From an uncultured Lactobacillus sp. (GTDB lineage: Bacteria > Bacillota > Bacilli > Lactobacillales > Lactobacillaceae), in assembly GCA_937916845.1 (NCBI GenBank), contig CALFSK010000022.1, forward strand, positions 23,001 to 87,000: a DNA stretch of 64,000 bases, written 5' to 3'. The translations under genes were made by a program, and so were the position numbers. Numbering within the stretch: position 1 is the stretch's first letter; every line of letters starts with the position of its first letter. Under the pieces are notes generated by a model that saw only the letters and a program-made list of their open reading frames with translations, had not been told where the DNA came from and made no database searches. Positions 16,471 through 25,888 of this stretch are shown here, in pieces.

Positions 16471-17256
16471 TTATTTATGTGAGAGCAACAACACTTCATA
16501 GATTGCTTCGCCGTGCTGCGTGCCACCAAAACCAATCTGTGTGTGGTTCTTGCTGAGTAAGTACGGCTTCGCCCCATAATTGATATTTAGATTGGTCCGC
16601 CCCATAAAGGCGTCGATCATGCCACGTCCCCATTGTTCGCCATTTTCATAGTGGACGATAGGATTGTTCTTAGGCGCAACGTAAGCGTCAGTCACCCAAC
16701 CAGCGTGCGTGACCCCCTTAACGTTTAATTTGAACTTTTTTCCTTTTTTAAGCATCTGGTCACTATTCTTTTGTGCAACCTTGTCCAACTTAGCCGTTTC
16801 TTTCAACGGTTTGAGGCCGTTAGCACGCCGATCCTTGTTAACCGCGGCCAGCGCACTCTTCCGATAAGCTTTGACACTGTACTTACCGTAGCCCCACTGG
16901 TTCCAAACGTAGGTCGAAGCCACGTAGCCCTTGACCTTACCATTTTTGGACTTGATGTACTTTAAGGTGACCGTCTTACCGTTAGACTTGCGTACTTGAA
17001 CTTTTTTAGTCGCGTAAAACTTGGTATACAAGTACTTCGTCATATGGTGATTCTTATGGGTTAACTTAGCACTAGAATACATCCATCCGCCCCGAACGTG
17101 GACCTTGTGCTTCGACTTATACTTAGTCGTTTTAACGACCTTAGCAGCCTTAGTTTTCGCTAAAGCAGTGGTCGAACCAGTTGGTAACGTCGCCGCGCCC
17201 ATGGTTGCAATACTCAAAACCGTAATCGTCGACACAATTAGCTTACTTGCTTTCAT
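16471..17256 (-). CDS. Secreted CAP-domain protein
   Basis: A 261-residue exported protein. A signal peptide covers residues 1-33 (MKASKLIVSTITVLSIA, likely cleavage after ALA). Residues about 35-125 are very rich in Lys and aromatic residues and resemble surface-layer-associated cell-wall-binding regions. Residues about 135-260 form a CAP/SCP-type domain (ALAAVNKDRRANGLKPLKE, later QIGFGGTQHGEAIYEVLLL). It would sit outside the membrane, bound to the wall by charge. The biochemical role of bacterial CAP domains is mostly unknown. A monocistronic unit is likely. Confidence 0.8.
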   Translation of the reverse strand: MKASKLIVSTITVLSIATMGAATLPTGSTTALAKTKAAKVVKTTKYKSKHKVHVRGGWMYSSAKLTHKNHHMTKYLYTKFYATKKVQVRKSNGKTVTLKYIKSKNGKVKGYVASTYVWNQWGYGKYSVKAYRKSALAAVNKDRRANGLKPLKETAKLDKVAQKNSDQMLKKGKKFKLNVKGVTHAGWVTDAYVAPKNNPIVHYENGEQWGRGMIDAFMGRTNLNINYGAKPYLLSKNHTQIGFGGTQHGEAIYEVLLLSHK

Positions 17257-17463
17257 ATTGATTCCTCCAATTGAAGTTGGCGACTTAGGCGGTCGTCAGC
17301 TAAGTAATCGTTAAAGCGTTTGCAAAAATGTGCCGTTAAATCAGTCCCCTGAAGCCCATCTATCCAAACCACTTAACGAGGCTAATCTTATCAAACGATA
17401 AGGGGATTATCAATAAGAATATAATTTTATTTATTTCCGGATTTCAGTAAGTTTTCCTCTAAC

Positions 17464-18180
17464 TCACTTTAACTTGACGCCCGTCTGATGCGCTAACGTC
17501 TCAATCAGTTGCTTCCGTTGGTTAGGATCATCAACCCGTTCATCATATTTTGCTAATTGCCGGTGGTAATAATAATGCCCCGACGCCAATGCGGCCTGAT
17601 CTTGACCACTCGCTAACCAGACTTGGCCAGCGTAACCATCGGCCAAACTATCATCGGCACCTGCCCCACCCATTCGCGTTGGGACCCAACCAGGATCAAC
17701 CGAGTTAACGATAACCTCCGGATGCTTCTGGGCAACTGCCTTGGCTAACATTAAAATCGCCAGCTTGGAAGCAGAATAATTAAGCTTTTTTAGTGTCAGC
17801 AAGTCAATCGTCGCACCAACGTGCATCCCTGATGAAACATAAATCAATCTTTTGGGCAAAGTAATCAAATTCGTCAGCAGGTACGGCGCAACTAAATTAA
17901 CTGCTAAGGTCTGCGCATAATCATTGGTATAAACGCCCGCATTATGAATAATCGCGTCAAAGGGACCTAGTTGATTGACTTGCTTAGCCATCATTTTGAC
18001 CGCCTCGGCATCCGCCAAGTCACCGATCACCACGTGCGATGCTTGCGGATTAAATTCCAACGCCGCCTGTGCTCGCTGCGCATTACGGGCGTGTAAAACC
18101 ACTTCATGGCCTTGTGCTAACAAGCGCTTAGCCGTTAACGCCCCGAGTCCGGTGGAAGAACCAGTAATAAATATTTTCAT
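17464..18180 (-). CDS. Short-chain dehydrogenase/reductase
   Basis: A 238-residue classical-type SDR. The nucleotide site is TGSSTGLG at residue 6, then HNAGVY near 79. The catalytic residues are Ser in IYVSSGMH and YSASK with Tyr and Lys. The substrate is unknown. It lies between the CAP gene and rpsI and has no obvious partner. Confidence 0.85.
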   Translation of the reverse strand: MKIFITGSSTGLGALTAKRLLAQGHEVVLHARNAQRAQAALEFNPQASHVVIGDLADAEAVKMMAKQVNQLGPFDAIIHNAGVYTNDYAQTLAVNLVAPYLLTNLITLPKRLIYVSSGMHVGATIDLLTLKKLNYSASKLAILMLAKAVAQKHPEVIVNSVDPGWVPTRMGGAGADDSLADGYAGQVWLASGQDQAALASGHYYYHRQLAKYDERVDDPNQRKQLIETLAHQTGVKLK

Positions 18181-18266
18181 TTAAAAACCTCCAATAGATC
18201 GATTTACTTGCCTAACAAGCCAGGTAACGGTCTGTTAGTTAGGCATTAGTCAGACTAATTACCAAC

Positions 18267-18304
18267 AAAAAAAGCATCCGCCCAAAGGACGAACACTCTT
18301 TTTT
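18267..18304 (-). terminator. Terminator of rplM-rpsI
   Basis: Hairpin around GTTCGTCC-TTTG-GGCGGATGC with seven T following on the minus strand, 44 bp past the rpsI stop. Confidence 0.75.
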
Positions 18305-18347
18305 GGATTCAGAAAATGTTGATAATGCAACGCTTTTTCTAAAAATA

Positions 18348-18740
18348 TTAACGCTTTGAGAATTGTGAAGCTTTACGGGCTTTCTTCAAACCTGGCTTCT
18401 TACGTTCCTTCATACGAGCATCACGAGTTAAGAGACCCGCGCGCTTCAAAGGAGTACGGAAATCAGGATCAACTTCGAGCAAAGCACGAGCAATCCCATG
18501 ACGGGTTGCGCCGGCTTGACCATGGAAGCCACCACCATTAACGTTTACTAAAACATCATATTGATCTGAGGTTTCAGTAACTTCGAATGGTTGTAACAAT
18601 TCCTTACGAATATCTGCAAATGGAATGTAGTCATCAACTGACTTGTCATTCATAACAATTTTACCAGTACCTGGTACTAAACGTACGCGGGCAACTGAAT
18701 CTTTACGACGGCCTGTGCCGCGATATTGTACTTGAGCCAA
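18348..18740 (-). CDS. rpsI: 30S ribosomal protein S9
   Basis: A 130-residue S9, starting [21 protein letters not shown] and ending with the basic tail [12 protein letters not shown] that reaches the ribosomal P site. It follows rplM by 13 bp and is expressed from the rplM promoter. Confidence 0.98.
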   Translation of the reverse strand: MAQVQYRGTGRRKDSVARVRLVPGTGKIVMNDKSVDDYIPFADIRKELLQPFEVTETSDQYDVLVNVNGGGFHGQAGATRHGIARALLEVDPDFRTPLKRAGLLTRDARMKERKKPGLKKARKASQFSKR

Positions 18741-18753
18741 TGTAGTTTCCTCC

Positions 18754-19197
18754 TTAGATTAAGTTAGTAATGTCCAAAACTTCAGGTTTTTGTGCTTGTT
18801 GCGTATGTTCTGCACCAGCATAAACATGCAACTTCAAGCCCATTTTGTGACCCAAAGAGTTGTGAGGAAGCATACCCTTAACTGAAGTTTCAATTAATTT
18901 AGTAGGTTCCTTAGCCAAGAAGTCACCGGCAGTCCGTTCCTTTAAACCACCAGCATAAGCAGTATGATGATAATAAATCTTCGTTTCTGCTTTCTTCCCA
19001 GTCAAAGCGACCTTGCTTGCATTAATAATAATCACGTTGTCACCAGTATCTACATTAGGTGTAAATACAGGCTTGTTCTTACCACGTAAGATTGATGCAA
19101 CGACAGTTGAAAGACGACCCATTGGGACATCTGTAGCATCAACTACATACCATTTACGATCAATTTCACCTGGTTTAGCCATATATGTTGTACGCAC
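18754..19197 (-). CDS. rplM: 50S ribosomal protein L13
   Basis: A 147-residue L13, starting at GTG 19197 ([21 protein letters not shown]), 8 nt after GGAGG. An ATG 39 nt upstream in frame lies in the leader and gives a non-conserved extension. The motif [23 protein letters not shown] is the family signature. First gene of the rplM-rpsI operon. Confidence 0.97.
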   Translation of the reverse strand: MRTTYMAKPGEIDRKWYVVDATDVPMGRLSTVVASILRGKNKPVFTPNVDTGDNVIIINASKVALTGKKAETKIYYHHTAYAGGLKERTAGDFLAKEPTKLIETSVKGMLPHNSLGHKMGLKLHVYAGAEHTQQAQKPEVLDITNLI

Positions 19198-19309
19198 GTT
19201 GTGTTCCTCCATTTTCTGTGTTTGTTTGACACTCAATAAGATTTCCGGGGCTTATCGTGGGGCAAACAATACCAACAATCAGTTTACCTAACTTGGCCTC
19301 AGAAGTCAA
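19198..19309 (-). promoter_or_regulatory. rplM-rpsI promoter and leader
   Basis: Minus-strand TTGACT (19304-19309), 17-bp spacer, TAAACT (19281-19286). The leader of about 75 nt contains GCCCCACGATAAGCCCCGG. An autoregulatory L13 leader RNA is known upstream of rplM in Bacilli; I could not verify that this leader matches it. Confidence 0.6.
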
Positions 19310-19429
19310 TCCTTTATTAGTTGACAAATTCGGTTTTTAAAGACCTAGCGTTACTAATGACACGCCAGATACAAGGCTATTAGTCTACCACTTTCAAGAC
19401 CACTTGTCTCCCAATGACGGCTTAATTTT

Positions 19430-20233
19430 TTACTTTTCTTGTTCAAGATCCCGTTCCAACTCGGCTTGGTCGTAATAGACCCGCTTCATGTATAACCCGG
19501 AAGCCGGCGCCGTCCCGCGAGCTTGTTCACGGTCCTTTGCAGCGAGTAACCCTGGAATACAATCAACGGCGCGCCGGCCCTGACCGATTTCCATCAGTAA
19601 GGCCACCATGATGCGCACCTGGTTATATAAAAAGCCGCTGCCACAAAATTCAAATTGAATTTCACTTTCATCCGGCAACGCCCACGCCTTTGCGGAATAG
19701 ATTTCACGAACGTGGTCATGCGCCTGTGAGCCCGATGCCACGAAGGTCGAGAAGTCATGTTTGCCAACCAAATCAGGAATCGCCTGCTGAATCCGCGCAA
19801 TGTCCGCTTGGAACTTAAAGTGTCCAGTGTAGTGCCGTTTGAACGGATCGACAAACTCATTTTGATACGCTCGGTACCAGTACCGCTTACCGACCGTGTC
19901 ATAGCGGGCGTGAAAATCAGCCGGGACGATCTCTACGGACTTAATCAAAGTATCCATTGGTAACAGACTATTTAATCCGCGCCGAACACCCTCCGCACGA
20001 ATCTCATATGGTAAATCGAAGTGAATTGTCTGACCAAAGGCGTGTACTCCGGCATCGGTCCGACCAGCACCGTAAACGATGATTGGTTCAGCGGGATCCT
20101 TAGCCATTTTATTTACGGCCTTACTGAAGACTTGCTCCACGGTCCGCTGATTGGGTTGACGCTGAAACCCCGCAAAGTTAGTCCCATCATAGGCCAAAAC
20201 TACTTTATATCTGGTTGTCAAATTGTCCTCCAT
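19430..20233 (-). CDS. truA: tRNA pseudouridine(38-40) synthase
   Basis: Isomerises uridines 38-40 in the anticodon stem-loop of tRNAs. The 267-residue protein has the catalytic GAGRTDAGVHA (Asp near residue 61), an early LAYDGTNFAGFQRQP, and GSGFLYNQVRIMV near residue 205. It follows ecfT by 45 bp on the same strand; ecfA1-ecfA2-ecfT-truA-rplM-rpsI is the usual order in Bacilli. Confidence 0.97.
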   Translation of the reverse strand: MEDNLTTRYKVVLAYDGTNFAGFQRQPNQRTVEQVFSKAVNKMAKDPAEPIIVYGAGRTDAGVHAFGQTIHFDLPYEIRAEGVRRGLNSLLPMDTLIKSVEIVPADFHARYDTVGKRYWYRAYQNEFVDPFKRHYTGHFKFQADIARIQQAIPDLVGKHDFSTFVASGSQAHDHVREIYSAKAWALPDESEIQFEFCGSGFLYNQVRIMVALLMEIGQGRRAVDCIPGLLAAKDREQARGTAPASGLYMKRVYYDQAELERDLEQEK

Positions 20234-20278
20234 GATTCAAAAAGTTGGTGCGCCGAACTGGCCGTACCAACTTTAACC

Positions 20279-21076
20279 TTATGCTCTTAGAAAAATCAGT
20301 GCCACCGTCAAAACGGCAAAAATCACGGTCGCCCACGAATCACGGGCGTGCCACTTCAGAATACGGAACTTACTGCGGCCTTCACCGCCCTGATAGCCCC
20401 GCGCTTCCATGGCGGTTGCCAAGTCCTCAGCACGATTAAACGAACTGACGAACAGTGGGATGAGCAACGGGACCACGGCACGCATTTGTTGGAAGATGTT
20501 CCCTTCCCCAAAATCAACGCCCCGCGCACGCTGCGCATTCATGATCTTTTCCGTTTCATCCATCAATGTCGGGACAAACCGCAGTGCAATCGATAACATC
20601 AACGCCACTTCGTAGACCGGAAAATGAACGGCTTTTAGTGGCATCAAGATGTATTCAATGGCGTCGGAAAGTTCCAACGGTGGCGTTGTTAGCGTCAACA
20701 GTGTCGACATAAAGATGATTAGCACGAACCGACAAAAGATGTAGGCCCCGTTAATCAGCCCTAACTGACTAATGGTGATAATACCCCAGTGCCAGTAAAC
20801 CGGTCCCCCACTCGCGCTAAAGAGCACTTGCAGGACCACCGTAAACAGAATCAGCCAAATCAGCGGTTTAACCCCGTTGATGAAAAATGACCACTTCACA
20901 CCTGACATCGTAATCGCCAAAAAAGTAAACGCAAATAATAGCAAGTACGTCATCCAGTTATTGGCAATAAAGATGATCCCAATAAAGTAAAAACTCAGTA
21001 ATAGTTTGGCGCGGGGATCCATGTGATGAATCACCGAATCACCCGGAATGTAGCGCCCAAAAATCAACTTATTCAT
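20279..21076 (-). CDS. ecfT: ECF transporter transmembrane protein EcfT
   Basis: The membrane scaffold of energy-coupling-factor vitamin transporters. It couples the ATPases to interchangeable substrate-binding S proteins. The protein is about 265 residues with five to six hydrophobic segments and the two coupling ARG motifs, RARGVDFG near 165 and EARGYQGG near 225. I start at ATG 21076 ([14 protein letters not shown]), overlapping ecfA2 by 8 nt; the longer frame from 21121 adds a non-conserved Arg-rich stretch. Confidence 0.95.
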   Translation of the reverse strand: MNKLIFGRYIPGDSVIHHMDPRAKLLLSFYFIGIIFIANNWMTYLLLFAFTFLAITMSGVKWSFFINGVKPLIWLILFTVVLQVLFSASGGPVYWHWGIITISQLGLINGAYIFCRFVLIIFMSTLLTLTTPPLELSDAIEYILMPLKAVHFPVYEVALMLSIALRFVPTLMDETEKIMNAQRARGVDFGEGNIFQQMRAVVPLLIPLFVSSFNRAEDLATAMEARGYQGGEGRSKFRILKWHARDSWATVIFAVLTVALIFLRA

Positions 21077-21956
21077 CATGGGTCGTCGCACCCCCAAACG
21101 CCGTTGTCGGTAGCTGGGCAATTAAGTCTTCAGCCAATTCATCTTCCGTTAACGGCATGCGGTCAAACTGCCAACCGCGCGCGATCAACTGTTGGGCAAA
21201 CGCCGTCGTCTTTGGTAATCCAAGTTGGTGTTCAACTAGCCACTGCGGTTCTTTGAAAATCTCGCGTGGGGTGCCCGTCTTAACGACGCGGCCCCCGTCC
21301 ATCACGATGACATTGTCGGCATAGTTCGCAACGTCGTCCATTTGGTGGGTGACAAGAACGACCGTTAAATCCTGTTCATGCCGTAACCGCGCAAACATTT
21401 CCATCATGTCTAAACGGCCCTGCGGATCAAGCCCGGCAGTCGGTTCATCGAGAACCAGCACCTGGGGCTTCATCGCAAGTACCCCGGCAATTGCGACCCG
21501 CCGCATTTGGCCCCCGGAGAGGTCAAATGGCGAACGTTTAAGTAAGTCTTGATTCAAGCCGACCAAGTCCAACATCTCAGCCGCCGTCTTCAACGCGTCA
21601 GCTTCACTGACGCCGAAGTTTTGCGGACCAAACGCGATGTCTTTTTCAACCGTTTCCTCAAACAACTGACTTTCTGGGAATTGAAACACAATGCCGACGT
21701 GTTGGCGCAGCTTTTTTAAGTCCTTATTGTTGGTTGACGGTGTAATGACCCGTTCCCCAATCGTGACGGTCCCGCTAGTTGGTTTTAACAGCGCGTTTAA
21801 GTGCTGCAACAGGGTGGACTTGCCACTCCCGGTGTGCCCAATTAGCGCCGTGTACGACCCGTCCGGAATCGTGACATTGATGTCAGTTAACGCCTTCGTC
21901 TCAAAAGGAGTGCCCGGTTGGTAGGTAAAATCTACTTGTTTGAACGTAATTGCCAT
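21069..21956 (-). CDS. ecfA2: ECF transporter ATP-binding protein EcfA2
   Basis: A 295-residue ABC ATPase with Walker [16 protein letters not shown] (residue 38), signature [14 protein letters not shown] (145), Walker [14 protein letters not shown] (165) and switch His in VTHQMDD. It pairs with EcfA1 to power EcfT. It overlaps ecfA1 by 25 nt at its start and ecfT at its end, so the three proteins are translationally coupled. Confidence 0.95.
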   Translation of the reverse strand: MAITFKQVDFTYQPGTPFETKALTDINVTIPDGSYTALIGHTGSGKSTLLQHLNALLKPTSGTVTIGERVITPSTNNKDLKKLRQHVGIVFQFPESQLFEETVEKDIAFGPQNFGVSEADALKTAAEMLDLVGLNQDLLKRSPFDLSGGQMRRVAIAGVLAMKPQVLVLDEPTAGLDPQGRLDMMEMFARLRHEQDLTVVLVTHQMDDVANYADNVIVMDGGRVVKTGTPREIFKEPQWLVEHQLGLPKTTAFAQQLIARGWQFDRMPLTEDELAEDLIAQLPTTAFGGATTHDE

Positions 21957-22777
21957 AACCAGTCAGCCATCCCTTTCTCCGTTAAATAAGTTGCTGGCAC
22001 CTGGACGTTGCGGCGCTTCAACGCTGCTTTTAAGCGTTCCGCGTACGGCATGTCCAGTCCCATCTTAATGAGGGCTTCGCCGTGACGGAAAATTTCCGCT
22101 GGAGTTCCCTCTTCTTTTACTTCACCATCATTAACGACTAGGATGCGGTTGGCACTCGCAGCTTCGTCAATATCATGGGTAATCGATAATACCGTTAAGT
22201 CCGACGTGGCCTTCATCTGCCGAATCGTCGCCAACACTTCTTCGCGTCCGCGGGGATCCAACATTGAGGTCGCTTCGTCTAAAATCAAAATCTGAGGACG
22301 AGCCGCAATCATCCCTGCTAACGCGACCCGTTGCTTTTGTCCACCCGACAAGCGGGCAGGCTCACGGGTGGCAAAATCCTGCATGTTGACCAGTTTGAGC
22401 GCGGCTGGAACGCGGCGAAGCATCTCATCACGCGCAACGCCTTGATTTTCCAAGCCAAACGCCACGTCATCGGCCACGGTTGCACCAACGAACTGGTTAT
22501 CTGGATTTTGGAAAACCATGCCTATTTTTTTGCGAATCTCCCAAACGGTCTTCTCTGACAGGACGTCACCATCCACCGTAATTCTTCCTGAAGCTGGCGC
22601 TAGCAGCCCGTTAAGGTTTTTAGCTAACGTCGACTTTCCGGAACCGTTGTGGCCGACAATGGCGACCCATTCACCAGCATCGACTGAAAATGAAACGTCG
22701 CGTAACGTTAGCTGATCTTTGGCCTGTTGTGGGTAGCGGTAATTTAAATGTTCAACGTCAATAATCGGCCTCACCAT
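21932..22777 (-). CDS. ecfA1: ECF transporter ATP-binding protein EcfA1
   Basis: A 281-residue ABC ATPase with Walker [16 protein letters not shown] (residue 42), signature [14 protein letters not shown] (144), Walker [14 protein letters not shown] (164) and switch His in ITHDIDEA. First of the ECF core genes. The apbE gene ends only 47 bp upstream on the same strand with no clear terminator between, so read-through from apbE is likely. Confidence 0.95.
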   Translation of the reverse strand: MVRPIIDVEHLNYRYPQQAKDQLTLRDVSFSVDAGEWVAIVGHNGSGKSTLAKNLNGLLAPASGRITVDGDVLSEKTVWEIRKKIGMVFQNPDNQFVGATVADDVAFGLENQGVARDEMLRRVPAALKLVNMQDFATREPARLSGGQKQRVALAGMIAARPQILILDEATSMLDPRGREEVLATIRQMKATSDLTVLSITHDIDEAASANRILVVNDGEVKEEGTPAEIFRHGEALIKMGLDMPYAERLKAALKRRNVQVPATYLTEKGMADWLWQLRSNK

Positions 22778-22824
22778 GGTCCCTCATTTCCATAAATTGC
22801 TGGTTCTTATCATAACATACCTAA

Positions 22825-23937
22825 CTATTTCAAATCACTAGCAGATCCGTATTTATACCCGTTATCACCAAACAACGAGAACTTCTTCTTTAAGTTATTT
22901 GAAACGTAGACTTTTTTGTCCTTCGTAATAAAGATGGCACCGATACCTTTATCGGCTTTGCCATTGATATACTTCATCCCATCTTTAAGTCCCTTATCAA
23001 AGGTGGCCGTCGATAACCCGTCACCATCCGTGGACTTCTTCGAAATAATCGAAACACCCATCAAATTATTTTGGTATGGGGCCCCGGTCTTAGGATCCAT
23101 CAAATGACTGTAAACCTTACCGTGTTTCTTTAAGTAACGTTCATAGATTCCAGACGTTACCACGGACATGTTCTTAACGGGTACTGACCCAATTGCGGTC
23201 CCCCGTGAAGCCTTAGGATCTTGAATGCCGACGGTCCAGTTCCCGGTCTTCGTCCCCTTAGGACTGTCACCGAGAACGTAGATGTTCCCACCCAAGTCAA
23301 TAATGGCGGTTGAAACGCCGTGATTCAAGAAATACGTCTTCACTTGGTCAGCCATGTAACCCTTGGCGATTCCGCCTAAGTCAAGTTGCATCCCTTTTTG
23401 TTCCAAGTACACGGTCCGTTTCTGATCGTTTAACTTGACCTTCTTGTAGTCGACTAGCTTAACGTTAGTATCGATTTCCTTTTGCGTTGGGACCTTAGCA
23501 TCGGAGAATCCAATGTGCCACAATTGCGTGATGGGTCCGATGGCCATGTCGAATGATTCATCGGAGTTCTTACTATAGTAGTAGGCTGCTTTGAGCATCG
23601 GGTAGAGATTTTTGCTGACCTTGACCGGATTCTTCCCGGCGGCGGCGTTGATCTTGTCGATTTCAGAGCCCTTTTGGTTGACCGTGACTGCCCGGGCCTC
23701 TTTTTTCAATAAACTAAAGGCCCCATCAATTACTTTGGACTTACCCTTGTTATAAACCCGCAAGGTCACCACGGTCCCCATCATAAACTGGGTATCTTCG
23801 GATGGTGTCTGAACCACCTTAGTGGGTTTCGGTCGGCTACTGCTAGCCGCACTCTTGTTCGAATTTGCACCACAAGCGGTCAAAGGAATTACCATGGCCA
23901 CTATTAAACCTAACTGAACTAATTTTCTTAGCTTCAT
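22825..23937 (-). CDS. apbE: FAD:protein FMN transferase, exported lipoprotein
   Basis: Transfers FMN from FAD to a Thr/Ser in extracellular proteins. The 370-residue protein is a lipoprotein (lipobox ending LTAC, Cys22). Typical ApbE segments are TVVTLRVYNKGKS, GMQLDLGGIAKGYMADQVK, IDLGGNIYVLG, and a C-terminal GVSIISKKSTDGDGLSTATF where Asp residues bind the metal. I start at ATG 23937 after AGGGGAAG; the ATG at 23967 lacks a site. In Listeria the matching enzyme (FmnB) flavinylates PplA; here pplA lies 740 bp away on the same strand. Confidence 0.95.
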   Translation of the reverse strand: MKLRKLVQLGLIVAMVIPLTACGANSNKSAASSSRPKPTKVVQTPSEDTQFMMGTVVTLRVYNKGKSKVIDGAFSLLKKEARAVTVNQKGSEIDKINAAAGKNPVKVSKNLYPMLKAAYYYSKNSDESFDMAIGPITQLWHIGFSDAKVPTQKEIDTNVKLVDYKKVKLNDQKRTVYLEQKGMQLDLGGIAKGYMADQVKTYFLNHGVSTAIIDLGGNIYVLGDSPKGTKTGNWTVGIQDPKASRGTAIGSVPVKNMSVVTSGIYERYLKKHGKVYSHLMDPKTGAPYQNNLMGVSIISKKSTDGDGLSTATFDKGLKDGMKYINGKADKGIGAIFITKDKKVYVSNNLKKKFSLFGDNGYKYGSASDLK

Positions 23938-23972
23938 GTCGTTAACTTCCCCTATATATAATTTCAATCGTA

Positions 23973-23978
23973 ATTATA
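23973..23978 (-). promoter_or_regulatory. apbE promoter, extended -10
   Basis: TTTTGGTATAAT on the minus strand is an extended -10 about 36 bp before the apbE start; the -35 is not clear. This leaves the composite repeat at 24126-24555 outside the transcript. Confidence 0.5.
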
Positions 23979-24125
23979 CCAAAATTTTTATGAACCGGTG
24001 GTGTTGAATTTAAAACCCTTTCAGAAACATTGTGTAAACTAATACATGATTGAAAGTGCCAAAACTAGTTCAATCGTTGCCATGGCACTACTTATTGTTA
24101 GAAAATCAGCAATTTTCAGCGCTTC

Positions 24126-24284
24126 GCCGGCAGAATCAGTGGGCCATGGGGTCGGCTACAGACAAACGACGGTCTTCCGCCTCGCTTGAAAGCCTCAAGG
24201 GACGAGTCTTTCAAGTCGCCCGCACTGTAACCTGGCAAAAACCGCCAGCTAACAGTGCCGACACGGCCCGCTGACTATGCCGGC
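24126..24284 (-). repeat. Structured intergenic element, copy E3 (left half of composite 2)
   Basis: Counterpart of E2, closed by GCCGGC at both ends, with CTTGAAAG/CTTTCAAG and CACTGT/ACAGTG hairpins. Read on the minus strand it carries GCGAGGCGGAAGACCG. Several outer-stem bases differ from E2. Confidence 0.75.
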
Positions 24285-24385
24285 TACGCTAAGATTGCTT
24301 TAAAACAAACCGGTTAAATTTGTCAGCAACCGCAACATAGCTGGAAGTTGTCTATGATAAATGTGACTTCCATCGGATGCTCGGA

Positions 24386-24555
24386 GGTTGCCACTGATGG
24401 CATCGGTCGTGAAGGTGGCCTTTGACCGGTGAACTTCCGGCCTTAGACCACGGACGGTTCGGAACAATTGTGTTTTTGGCAATTGTTCCGAGCGAGGAGC
24501 AAGACCGCTCCTCAGGCTTGACCCGGTCCCACGACCGATGTCATCAGTGGCAACC
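24386..24555 (+). repeat. Structured intergenic element, copy E4 (right half of composite 2)
   Basis: Closing stem GGTTGCCACTGATG/CATCAGTGGCAACC is perfect over 14 bp. Hairpin 1 is CCGG/CCGG inside GTGG/CCAC; hairpin 2 CGGAACAATTG/CAATTGTTCCG is a perfect 11-bp stem. Hairpin 3 contains AAGACCGCTCCTCAGGCTTG. With E3 and the spacer it fills most of the 742-bp gap between apbE and pplA. Confidence 0.85.
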
Positions 24556-24626
24556 GGAATAGCTTACAAGTAGTTAATTTTTATTTTGCGCTTTGGCCTA
24601 ATGACTAGTCAAAGACAGCTTTTAAC

Positions 24627-24656
24627 AAAAAAAGCCCTCAGCTTTCGCCTCAGGCT
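24627..24656 (-). terminator. Terminator of pplA
   Basis: AGCCTGAGG-CGAAAG-CTGAGGGCT-type hairpin followed by seven T on the minus strand, 24 bp after the pplA stop. Confidence 0.7.
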
Positions 24657-24679
24657 CCTTACTAAAACGTACTTAATTG

Positions 24680-25606
24680 TTATTCAGCGAAGATCAAGTT
24701 ATCGACAGTAATCTTCTTAGTGTTCCCATTTTGAGCGGCATTTTGTAGTTGTTCAGCATACAAAACGAAGGTGTTTGATGATTCAGTAGCACCAGTAACA
24801 ACGTCAACCTTAGTTGGGTCACTGCTCTTAACTAATGACTTGTTCAAAGCTGGTTGGTAAGTCTTTGGATCAGTCTTAGCAATCTTCTTCATTTGCTTGT
24901 TGTATGAAGCATCATCAGTCTTGGACTTACCATTCTTGTTAACTTGGTTGTAGTCTGACTTAGTGATTTTACCATTCTTAACGGTGATGCCAAACGTTAC
25001 TTTATAACCATGTGAGTAGTTCTTTTCAGCTAAGTTATAAGTCCCGTCTTTCATCTTCTTACCGTTGTTGATCTTGATGGTAGCAGTATCACCAGCTTGT
25101 GCGGCTTGAACTAATTGTTGCGTGTAGTTTTGGAAAGTCTTGGAAGATTCCGTTGCACCCGTAACAACATCGATTGAGCCAACGTTACCGGTTGCGGCTG
25201 CGCCAGTCAATGACTTGTTCAACTTAGGAATGTAAGCCTTAGGGTTCGTACCTGAACCCTTCTTCATTTGTTTGTTGTACGAAGTATCGTCAACTTTGGA
25301 CTTACCCTTCTTATTCACTTGATCATAACTGGACTTAGTGATTTTGCCCTTACTGTTGACGGTGATGCTCATCGTAGTACGGTAGCCATAAGAATAGTTT
25401 TGTTCTTCGAGTTTGTAAGTACCCGCTTTCATTTTACCGCCAGCGGTTAACTTAGCAACCTTGGTTGTCTTGGCAGAGCTTGAAGAAGCACTCTTCTTAG
25501 ACGATGATGATGAACTAGAACTTGATGAACTACTCCCACAACCTGCTAAGACTAAAGCTGAAATTGCGACAACTGATGCAACTGCAGAAACTGATTTAAA
25601 CTTCAT
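24680..25606 (-). CDS. pplA: Flavinylated extracellular electron-transfer lipoprotein
   Basis: A 308-residue surface lipoprotein (lipobox LAGC, Cys23) with a Ser-rich linker at residues 24-45 and two tandem FMN-binding domains, about 52-170 and 182-296. Each ends with DVVTGATESS, the ApbE flavinylation motif, with acceptors Thr152 and Thr274. The two domains share long segments such as YNKQMKK and GKSKxDDxSYNKQM, so they arose by duplication. In Listeria the equivalent PplA carries electrons from the membrane to outside acceptors. It diverges from ndh2 with a compact two-promoter region. Confidence 0.93.
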   Translation of the reverse strand: MKFKSVSAVASVVAISALVLAGCGSSSSSSSSSSSSKKSASSSSAKTTKVAKLTAGGKMKAGTYKLEEQNYSYGYRTTMSITVNSKGKITKSSYDQVNKKGKSKVDDTSYNKQMKKGSGTNPKAYIPKLNKSLTGAAATGNVGSIDVVTGATESSKTFQNYTQQLVQAAQAGDTATIKINNGKKMKDGTYNLAEKNYSHGYKVTFGITVKNGKITKSDYNQVNKNGKSKTDDASYNKQMKKIAKTDPKTYQPALNKSLVKSSDPTKVDVVTGATESSNTFVLYAEQLQNAAQNGNTKKITVDNLIFAE

Positions 25607-25647
25607 AATATCCCACTCCTAACCTTTTTGTATGAAAATTCACATTA

Positions 25648-25676
25648 ATCTTAACGTTTAAAAATCAATTAGTCAA
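25648..25676 (-). promoter_or_regulatory. pplA promoter
   Basis: Minus-strand TTGACT (25671-25676), 17-bp spacer, TAAGAT (25648-25653), about 42 bp before the start codon. Confidence 0.65.
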
Positions 25677-25809
25677 TCCCATTTTATAAATATAATCGTA
25701 TTTTAACGCAACCGTAGCGGTAATGGCAGCGTTTTACTGATTTTCGCTTTAACCATTTCTTGGCGCACTTAAACAATGTGATTTATTATGCATTCTTACC
25801 GTCAACCCA

Positions 25810-25838
25810 TAGACAACCGCTTACATTATCGTTATAAT
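25810..25838 (+). promoter_or_regulatory. ndh2 promoter
   Basis: TAGACA (25810-25815), 17-bp spacer, TATAAT (25833-25838), about 50 bp before the ndh2 start. It diverges from the pplA promoter. Confidence 0.65.
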
Positions 25839-25888
25839 TATTAGTGGAATTATTATTTTCTATTATTATTCAAGGGAGTTGTTACGCA

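Noticed and set aside
24300..24482. 60-codon minus-strand frame within composite 2
   Set aside because: The frame is broken in the matching part of composite 1.
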